Positions 44,794 through 51,766 of a stretch of 51,766 nt of DNA are shown here, piece by piece. The position numbers and the translations under genes were made by a program. The notes below the pieces were generated by a model. It saw only the letters and a list, made by a program, of their open reading frames with translations, had not been told where the DNA came from and made no database searches. Source of the DNA: Ministeria vibrans ATCC 50519 (lineage: Eukaryota; Opisthokonta; Filasterea); contig CALSCP010001674.1 in the NCBI GenBank assembly GCA_943704425.1, forward strand, positions 185,591 to 237,356, read 5' to 3'. Within the stretch, counting starts at the first letter, position 1; the number at the start of each line of letters is the position of its first letter.

Positions 44794-46579
44794 CTAGGTT
44801 GTTTCGGTCGGCTTGTCGTTGTCGCGGTCGTCGTCGTAATACTCGTTGTCAGGCAGACGCAGACGGTCGCTGTCCTGTTGCGTGACACGTTCGTTGCTGG
44901 AGGTCGCGCCTACAATGCCGCCTGTGTGCGCTCCCTCGGCTTCCGCCTGCGCCATAGCCACGTCGTCGTCGTCCCCATCCCCATCGCCCAGGTCCATCAT
45001 GTCCGGCGGTACCTCATGCATGCCTACGGAGGGCGCGTGCGCCAGCGAGCGCAGGTTCTCGACGACATGCTGGCGCACCGAGTCCAGGTACGTCCGAGAG
45101 TTCATGTTTTCGACGCGCATTGCCGTGTCGGTGCACAGCGCAAAGTCAGGCGCAAAGTACGGCAGATATTCCGAGTAAGGTAGCTCGTTTGACACCTCTT
45201 GGTCAACGAGAATCGAAGTCTCGTACCTGTGCAACACACAAAGAAAAGTTTAATCAGTATGTTGTCGTGTTGTAGGAGGAACTTGTTCAATTGATGTGCG
45301 TACGTCCAGCAGCGAGCAACATTGCGAATGGTGTAGCCACCGCCACCAAGGACAAGGGTGGGAATACCAAAGGACTTGACAAAGTCGACGCAGGCTCCAT
45401 GACCGCTGATGCTCAGATTGAAGCAGCCCAGACGATCACAGCCCAGCGAGTCTGCGCCGCACTGCAGCACAATCGCAGTCGGCCGGTAAAAGTCCATGAT
45501 GTTTTGGATCACCGGACAGAACAGTTCTTTGTAGCTGAAGTCGTCGATTCCGTCCTGAATAGAGAGAGAGGACAAAATGTGCGAAAAAAGATTAGAGAAC
45601 AATGGGAGAACAAATGAGAGAAACAACGAACGTGTGAGAGACGCGTGTAAACAAAGAAATAGAGAGGAGAAAACCGAATGGGTGTTGAAGACGAAAGAGA
45701 ACAAGAGTATACATGTGCAAATGGATCGAATCAGCCAAGACAACATACTTACTTTGAGAGGAACATTAACGGAGTAGAGTTTGCCCTTCTTGGTGCCTGT
45801 CTCAAACACATCACCGGTGCCCGGAAAAAAGTTGTTGCCAAACTTGTGGAAGCTGGCAGTCATAACACGGTCAGTGGTGTAGAAGGCCTCTTGGACACCG
45901 TCACCATGGTGCACGTCAATGTCAATGTAGAGCACTCGCGGATGGTGTCTACAGAAACACATGTCAAATGAAAAAAAGTAATACGGAGAGAAAGGAGGAA
46001 GAAAAAAACAAAGCAATGGAGAGAAAAAAAAAGAAGGAAGAAATAAATAAAGTAATGGAGAGAAACAAAGAAGAAACAAAGTAATAGAGAGCATCAAGAG
46101 AGAGAGAGGGAGAGTTGACGACGACAGACGCGTAAAAAACAAAACAACAACAACAACAAAAACCATGCACACGTACTTTAATAGCTCCAGGATTGCTATG
46201 ACGATATCGTTGACGTAGCAGAAGCCACTCGCCTCGAATTTTTTCGCGTGGTGCAGTCCACCTGACCAATTGATGGCAATGTCGCAACAGTCGTTGTTTA
46301 GGCGCACCGCACCCTCCAGCGACGCGCCCGTGTACATCGAACAAAAGTCGTACAACCCATCAAAGACAGGACAGTCGTCGCCCACGGAAAACCGTGACAG
46401 ATACTTTTGGAATGAGCCAATGTTGTCGGGTGTGACTCTGCATGTCGCAGTGTACAGGTTAGTATTTATAATAAGAGTACAAATTTTAATTCGTACCTCT
46501 TGAGAAACTCAATGTAGTCGTCCGCATGAAACCTCTTCATGTCGGCCTCTGTTGCATGATACGGTCGGTAGATCTCCAT
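44794..46579 (-). CDS. HDAC: Class I histone deacetylase (HDAC1/3 type), N-terminus missing
   Basis: Zinc-dependent lysine deacetylase of corepressor complexes. Exons 46497-46579, 46177-46437, 45753-45948, 45304-45554 and 44794-45226 keep frame for 407 aa. Catalytic features are intact: GGLHHAKK (paired His), [16 protein letters not shown] (Zn Asp and His), [20 protein letters not shown], and [11 protein letters not shown] (catalytic Tyr). The tail is acidic with [14 protein letters not shown]. The first exon here starts exactly at [20 protein letters not shown], which in HDAC1-3 is about residue 45-50; the usual N-terminal segment with YYGxGHPMKPHR is not found upstream. Position 46579 may be an internal exon border (acceptor TTTCATAG) rather than the start. 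Confidence 0.88.
45960..46110. repeat. Purine-rich degenerate motif repeats in HDAC intron
   Basis: Several AACAAAGTAATAGAGAG-like units, a diverged form of the AAACAAAGTGATAG motif. Lies in the intron 45949-46176. Confidence 0.7.
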
Positions 46580-47021
46580 CTATGAAAGCAACAAAAGACA
46601 CCGAATGAATAATCTTATAAACACTGATCAAAAAAAAGCATCTTGCAACTGTGGGCGCGCAAGAACTCTCAAGGGGGCAACTCCATATGGATCATCAATT
46701 GACATGGTAGAGGCCGGGGAGGCGCCACCGGCCGGGCCAGGGAGACAGACGCGGTTTGGATGCGGCGCTCGATTGCAACGGTCGCACAACACAGAGCGCC
46801 CTGCAAGCAGCGACACCCGTCCCGATCATACTTTTCGTACACGTTAAAGCCAAAGATCATATGTCTTGCAGATAAACCGACAGGCCAAATGACGAATGGA
46901 GACCAAACAGTGAAAGACGAAAAAGCAGAAAAAAAAAAAAAAAAAAAAAAAAGTACACAACCAGTTTGGGTAAAAAGGAGAGAGCAAACCAACGCAAAAT
47001 GGCAAAAATGTTGATTGGTAC
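46580..47021. other. Unassigned stretch between HDAC and FKRP exon 1
   Basis: Contains a 26-base A run (about 46929-46954). A minus-strand frame at 46628-46816 reads VLCDRCNRAPHP and then SIDDPYGVAPLRVLA, which could be an exon of an unknown gene, but no start, splice partner or family is secure. No HDAC first exon found here. Confidence 0.4.
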
Positions 47022-47288
47022 ACGAAAGGCCGAAATGACAACAGTGACGCGAGAGGGAAAGTACTCCTGGAGGTCGCTGGCCTTCACGACGGCCTTGGCC
47101 GAGTAGCGCGTGTCCACTGCGGGCGGTGGTTCGTCCGAAACGTCGTTGAGAAACAGCTCAGGGATCAACGCGGTGTTTGGGCACATTGCCGTCGCCTTGT
47201 GCAAGCTGTACAGCAGAATGAACATGTTGGCAAGCAGCATCGCCCCTGCTCCAATGGCAAGGAGCATGGCATGTCGGGCGGCGACCAT
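47022..47288 (-). CDS. FKRP: FKRP first exon (signal anchor and start of stem domain)
   Basis: 89 codons from ATG 47288 to a donor CGT|GTACCA. A type II signal anchor (MLLAIGAGAMLLANMFILLY, about residues 8-27) follows two positive residues, then a stem, ending FPSRVTVVISAFR. Joined in phase 0 to the exon at 39913 it reads VTVVISAFREYEHTLV, which aligns without gaps to VTVLVREFEAFDNAV of human FKRP. The complete model (47022-47288, 38643-39913, 37993-38212) would be 585 aa. The implied 7.1-kb intron holds XRN2, the HDAC gene and a scaffold gap, whereas other introns of the window are mostly below 350 bp. If not FKRP, it is the start of an unknown type II membrane protein. Confidence 0.6.
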
Positions 47289-47499
47289 GAAAAGAAATGG
47301 AGAGTAACTGCTGATCGAGAGACGAGACGTGACTCGACTCACTCGAGAAGAGGTCAGAATTCAGATTAAAACAAATCTCTTCTTGCTTAAGCTTGATCAG
47401 TGTCTTGCTACTGCCTTTTATTCGGGTCTTTATGTAATTATGTTCCCTGTATGCCCTACTATTAGTCTATTTATCACTCGTCTTACGCCTCGACTTACT

Positions 47500-48372
47500 T
47501 TATTGTTCGACTAAAATCGAATTGAAAGTTTCAAGCCTCTCGTCCTCCTTTGGTGGAGGCGGCACTCTTAACGAGCTGATGCCCATTGCAATCACTGCAC
47601 TTCCAACGACAATACCCGTTGCCATGAGCGCCGCAGCGGGAGCCGAGAGGACGACAAACTGTGTGTGTGTGTAAAACGCCCCGAGTGCTTCCGCCGAGAT
47701 CATCCACGTTTTTTGGGACGCGACCTTCTGACGCTCTTCCTCGTCCTTTTCCTTCGGTCGGCGGAGTCGGTGTTTGGTAATGGCGTTGTCTGCTAGAATT
47801 TGGTCGCGTTCAGTGGGCGTTCGTGGCACTATATAAATAAAGAGAGGAGTGAAAAAATTCGCAGACTTTCGACCATCGCGAGCATATCCAAACGTTCAAG
47901 CCCAAAACCAGAATCGATACAATTGGCCAATTGCCTGATTTGCCTCTCAGCCTCTGGGATTCACTATATTTCCTATCTCGATGTCATCCGTATAAAATTC
48001 GGTACAATACGCATTTTGGCGGATTTTTGGAATGTTTTGGGAATGGTATTAATCCGTACTCTCCGTACGGATTAATATCACTATTATGTACTTAAATAAT
48101 GCACATAATACATACCCAAAACACATGATACCCTTCGATTCGCAGGCGCTAAGTAGCAAGCAAGCCCAAGCCTATTTTTTTCTCTTGTGGGACGAAAGTT
48201 CATAAAAAATTCACCTCACACGAAACAATCGCATCCGGCCACGGCGCACACCACGTAACGCACGAACCACACAACACTCAACATCCCAGACCGCTCTCGC
48301 ACAGCGAACCGCGCTTTGCAACGAAAACCTCACAGCTTCAAGTTCGTAGCTGTTCTCCTCCATTGCAACCAT
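47500..48372 (-). CDS. Small membrane protein, tentative two-exon model
   Basis: The second exon (47500-47828) reads ERDQILADNAITKHRLRRPK, a charged helix, then a hydrophobic segment of about 30 residues (FVVLSAPAAALMATGIVVGS and on) and PPPPKEDERLETFNSILVEQ before TAA. It begins at an acceptor (TATATAG) and needs an upstream exon. A candidate is 48252-48372 (start MVAMEENSYELEAVRFSLQ) with donor GTGTGC, giving 149 aa in frame; other donors do not match phase. Family not recognised. One transmembrane helix and charged N-terminal region only. Confidence 0.35.
48047..48077. repeat. Perfect 13-bp inverted repeat (hairpin)
   Basis: Arms TATTAATCCGTAC and GTACGGATTAATA with a 5-base loop TCTCC. 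It lies inside the proposed intron of the 47500-48372 model. Not followed by a T run, so a terminator is unlikely. Confidence 0.9.
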
Positions 48373-48479
48373 TGCGAACCATTGCGACGGAATAGAAACG
48401 ATAAACCCCCATACGTACACTTACTGTTCGTCAGGCTCTTAGTTGTGACAGTGAGTAAAGAAGTGAAGAATCAAGAATG

Positions 48480-50120
48480 AAGACGGATTCGAATATGATG
48501 AAAGGTGTGTGTGTGCAATGTCAGCCATGGTTCAGCCATGGTCTTTTCCTCACGTGCCAGAATGTCGTCGATGGCCTCGAGTGCAGCCTGTTCGGGCGGG
48601 CTGTTGCGCATCCGCATCGTTCAGGTTGTGCGGAGGGTGGCGGAAGTCCGGGGCAAGCTCGACGCGAAACTCGCGCCACAGACGACGGGCGCTCGCATGC
48701 GCTGCACGAACCATGACGACAAAAGTGGGTCTCAACGCGGCTGCCGTAACCCACTGCACGAGAGCCCGCATTGCCAGATTTGAGTACTCGTCATCACCGA
48801 CGGAGGTGAGGCCCGCCGCCCTGGCAGCGTCGGCATACGTGTCGTGGAGAACACCCGCGACCGTTCTCAGCTCGTCCTCCGAACGTGCGACACGGTGGTG
48901 TAGTAGAAGGCGCAGGTACACACCGTCAGGATCATGGGTGGCACTGACCGGCTCAATACGCGCGACAGAGGAGTTTTTGAGACCCAGCGCGCGTCTGTGC
49001 AGCCAAACGGGTCGAGTAGGAAGCGGAGCGGGCGCAGGCGGAACGACTGCCGGGCGACGCGCAGCAGCGCCGTTGAGACGCCCTGGTGGGCGTTGCACCT
49101 ATAAAAGATGAAATCGAGTGTTTGAGTCAGTGTTCTGACTTCTGAGAACATGCAAACATGCATGAAACTTCCATGAAACAATGTATACCCGCCAACGCAG
49201 GGTGGGCACTTTGAACCAACCCTGCCGGCGACGGTTGTCCCGTGGCGGCCAGTTGTCCTCTTTCTCTTCACCACAGTGTAGAGAGAAAAAAGTTCCAAAA
49301 TCGTCAGGTTGTCAAAGAGGGGACCGGGAGGGCGAGCAAAGTACAGGAAAAGGTCAAAGTTGGTGTTTGTGTTGGCAACCTGAAGCAGAGCGCCTGGGTT
49401 GAGTTGAACGTGAGGAGGGATGAGGACGGGAGCGCGGTCGCGTGTGTTGACTCGGATCACATGACAGCCGGGACGTTGCTGATGCGTGTCAAACCCAAGG
49501 ACCTGCCAGCAGGCGTCAGCAGCACCGAGCCAACGCATAGTGGAAAAGGCGACCAAAGGGTCAACCTGATTGACGCCCCCGACGACGCGCTCCGCATTGA
49601 CACCGGCGCGTGCGAGGTCACCGCCGAGACCCTTGTGAATGTACTAATAAAATGTAAGAAAAGTGACTGGATGAGCGCCAATTGCAAACATCCAGTCACT
49701 TTTCTTACCTTCAAGACATAGTTGACAGCAAAAAGCGAAGTGCAATAGTCGACATTGATGTGACACTGATACTTGGCGAGCAGGAAGGCATTGTAGGTCA
49801 CGACCCACTCATTGCCGACGTTCGCATTGACCATAGCGCCGTCAGGCCCACGACGCCTGATGACACCCACGACGCCGTTGTCAGTTGTCACGGCGGCGGT
49901 ACATCCACCGCCCTACGCGTTCGTCCAAATGTGACATGTCCGAGAGGGGAGCAGGGGAAGCGCTTCTGGCAAAGCACCGGTGCAACAACAGCTGGCGCGG
50001 CGACGTCTGCAGCAGCCGCTGCACGAGGGACACGCCTGCAGGGCGTGTCCGTGTGGGCGATTCAGGTACCTTCCAGGTCGCCGACGGGTGGATTCCTGTG
50101 AAACTGTGACCCTTAGGCAT
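48480..50120 (-). mobile_element. Decayed Helitron (helitron-like domain and linker, no helicase seen)
   Basis: Minus-strand segments match the Helitron Rep/helicase protein in the correct order: RWMYRRRDN near 49890; NEWVVTYNAFLLAKYQCHIN and CTSLFAVNYVLK (49700-49820); YIHKG then FSTMRWLGAADACWQVLGFD (49500-49643); GWFKVPTLRWR (about 49190); DGVYLRLLLHH, ELRTVAGVLHDTYADA (48800-48960); LWREFRVELAPDF; ALEAIDDILARE (about 48560). The frame changes at least three times, one near a T6 run at 49288, so it is a pseudogene or has sequencing indels. Helicase motifs (GKT) and Helitron ends (TC...CTRR) were not found. One hairpin intron (49644-49708) and one ordinary intron (about 49098-49189) interrupt it. 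Confidence 0.8.
49644..49708 (-). other. 65-bp hairpin intron inside the Helitron frame
   Basis: On the minus strand it begins GTAAGAAAAGTGACTGGATG and contains the exact reverse complement of those 20 bases after a 15-base loop, then ends ATTTTATTAG. Removing it joins NYVLK to YIHKG, the order expected in Helitron proteins (KYIYKG-type). Confidence 0.75.
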
Positions 50121-50358
50121 GTAGACGAGCGAGACTGAGGCAAACTATGTTCAAAAAGTCAAAAGCCAAAACTGAACTGTATTAGAAGAAGAAGAACAGT
50201 CAAGAACTGTATTAGAGTTACGGAGTAGACAGAATTGACACTTGACAGTGAAAGACTTCATTACACTTCGTAGTCAATAGTCATTAATCATTTCAACTCA
50301 ATATTCATGGGGGAGTGAGCGAGTCAGCCACTCAGGTCTCAAAGTGAGTCTTCAGTCT

Positions 50359-50568
50359 GGCGGCTGCCTGCTCGCCGGTAGGGCTGGGGCCTCGTCCGGG
50401 ACGGCTGGGGGCGGCTGCCTGCTCGCGGGTAGGGCTGGGGCCTCGTCTGGGACGTCTGGGGGCGGCTGCCTGCTCACTGGGGGGGGCTGGGCCTCGGCCG
50501 GGACGTCTGGGGGCGGCTGCTTGCTCGCCGGTGGGGCTGGGGCTCGTCCGGGACGGCTGGGCCATGGG
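50359..50568. repeat. 51-bp minisatellite, four copies
   Basis: Four GC-rich units of about 51 bp beginning GGCGGCTGCCTGCTCGC. Because the unit is a multiple of three the frames stay open: the minus strand (50332-50643) encodes four 17-residue repeats of EQAAAPRRPGRGPSPTG type. No supported gene contains it. Confidence 0.88.
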
Positions 50569-50806
50569 GGCGAATCGATTTTTTGGACCTCTTTCTTCGT
50601 CTGGTTCTCTGACTCTCAGCTCTCTTGCCTGATCACTGATCATTGATCAATTGATATCACTGATCCATTGAACTAAAGAACAGAGGTTTTTATCAAAACT
50701 TTGACCACGGAGCCTCGCGGAGTTATCCCAATTCCAAAAGTTTTGTTAAAAACTTTTTGGTATATTCCACAGTTTTGCTAAAAACTTTTGTTTTTTGAAT
50801 TATAAT

Positions 50807-50841
50807 GTGGTGACTGTATCATTAATAAATGGGTTGTATTC
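50807..50841. repeat. Second copy of the 33089 repeat motif
   Basis: About 35 bases identical to 33089-33123 (GGTGACTGTATCATTAATAA then ATGGGTTGTATTC), followed by (ATT)n. Confidence 0.85.
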
Positions 50842-51009
50842 TTCTTCTAATTATTATTATTATTATTGTCTCAATTTCTTTTACTATTATTATTATTCTC
50901 ACTATAACTCACTCTTCTCGACAGTTTTGGTGCATACAAAAACACACAACTCACACAAGTGACACAACTCACACAAGTGGGTGACAACAATACACACTTC
51001 ATTTTCTTC

Positions 51010-51735
51010 CTATTGTTTCTTGGCTCGTCGCTTTCCCTTTCCTGTGCCCCTAAGATGGAGATGCGATAAATATCTCAGGAAAGCTGCGTTGGCGCATACT
51101 TACCGGGAAGAAAGCTGGCTCCAACTTGGACCACCTCCCTCTTCGCCCTGCTCCTCCTCTCTAAGATCAGAGTAGGTGAGCCAAGCGTGCGATTCCTCTC
51201 CACTCCACTCCATCCATGCTTACCCTTTACGCTTCTTCGATTCAGGCTTCCCACTCGGACCCGCTTCCCCTCCGGCCTGCCCACCTCTACGATCACAATA
51301 AGATAACCATCCACTTCACTGCATTCAATACTTACCCTCGGCCTCCACGCTTCTTCGGTGCCGGTTTCTGTCTAAAATGATCAGCCCCGTCAAACTCCGT
51401 GAGCGTGATGCTTGCTGCTCATATTCTTACTTTCGTTTCAAGCACTCGCTGTGATGCCAAGCGAGCAATTCACGCCGTCCGGGTAGTATCAGTTTTTTGA
51501 GGGCAAATTTCTGCGCAGGCTTGCCCACATAAGGAGCAAGATACTCAGGGCACTGTTGGGCTCCATGCCAGCACACTTTGCAACCGTCGTTGGGGTTGAT
51601 CGACAGGGAGAATGTATCATAATCCGTGTGGACCTGGCTCACCAATACAATGCCGTTGCCACTCTCGTCAACTTCTTGTAGGACATCGTTTGTAATCTTT
51701 CGCACGAGCGCGTCTTGCACTGCACGATTGCCCTT
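51010..51735 (-). CDS. Zinc-binding-like protein, 3' part (5' end outside window)
   Basis: Exons 51431-51735, 51336-51371, 51224-51286, 51104-51160 and 51010-51049 keep frame to a TAG stop, about 166 residues; the first begins at an acceptor at 51736-51738, so the gene continues past the window. A conserved-looking module reads CKVCWHGAQQC, KFALKKLILPGRRELLAWHH and SEC: two CxxC-type cysteines, then WHHxxC, a spacing reminiscent of PARP-type zinc fingers (weak inference). Four very short exons (36-63 bp) follow and encode a Gly/Lys/Glu-rich tail with KPAPKKRGGRG and GKGKRRAKKQ, which could be nuclear-localising. Function unknown. Confidence 0.6.
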
Positions 51736-51766
51736 CTACAACAGCAGATGATTCAGTGGCGGCAGG

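Noticed and set aside
1-51766. CRISPR arrays, tRNA or rRNA genes, bacterial-style operons
   Set aside because: No regularly spaced direct repeats with unique spacers, no cloverleaf or rRNA-like sequence recognised on reading both strands; tRNA detection by eye is limited and a covariance-model scan would be decisive.

Overview
This is a stretch of nuclear DNA from a eukaryote, most likely a unicellular one. The genes have many short GT-AG introns (mostly 50-350 bp), use the standard stop codons, lie close together on both strands, and are embedded in long CT/GA, TG/CA and AT microsatellites. The gene set (NUP205, Vac8-like, fukutin-related protein, AGFG, C2CD5, urate oxidase, GlcNAc 2-epimerase) suggests a protist on or near the opisthokont/amorphean side of the tree; this is inference and I cannot name the species. 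Two 10-N gaps, each flanked by homopolymer runs (10230-10239 and 39949-39958), show that the window is a scaffold of joined contigs.

Layout. 1-9.8 kb: 3' part of a m ethylcrotonyl-CoA carboxylase alpha gene (+) convergent with a very long NUP205-like nucleoporin (-). 9.9-15.5 kb: NOP56 (+, lacking its usual C-terminus) convergent with a nine-exon Vac8-like armadillo gene (-). 15.7-18.9 kb: a secreted glycosidase-like protein and N-acylglucosamine 2-epimerase (both -), only 12 bp apart. 19-20.2 kb: two small unassigned gene models on opposite strands, one inside the intron of the other. 20.9-26.5 kb: an MFS transporter (+), a secreted three-EGF protein (-) and a PPR-like mitochondrial protein (+). 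26.5-30.3 kb: the C-terminal half of a C2CD5-like gene directly behind the N-terminal part of the lariat debranching enzyme DBR1, meeting at a CT microsatellite. 30.6-37.9 kb: a dynamin-like GTPase (-), peroxisomal urate oxidase (+) and an AGFG/HRB-type ArfGAP (+) with an eroded zinc finger. 38-47.3 kb: fukutin-related protein (-), whose first exon appears 7.1 kb upstream of the rest, beyond the nuclear exoribonuclease XRN2/RAT1 (+) and a class I histone deacetylase (-). 47.5-51.8 kb: a small membrane-protein model, a decayed Helitron, a 51-bp minisatellite and the 3' part of a zinc-binding-like gene.

The genes do not form one pathway; most are housekeeping: nuclear transport, rRNA processing, RNA turnover, vesicle traffic, protein glycosylation, amino-acid and purine catabolism. 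The main surprises are structural. Gene breaks coincide with microsatellites or scaffold gaps (DBR1/C2CD5, NOP56, FKRP, HDAC), so misassembly should be excluded before reading biology into them. A 65-bp intron made almost wholly of a perfect 20-bp stem hairpin interrupts the Helitron open frame. Gene models were built by hand from splice sites, reading-frame continuity and family resemblance recalled from memory; no database search was run.
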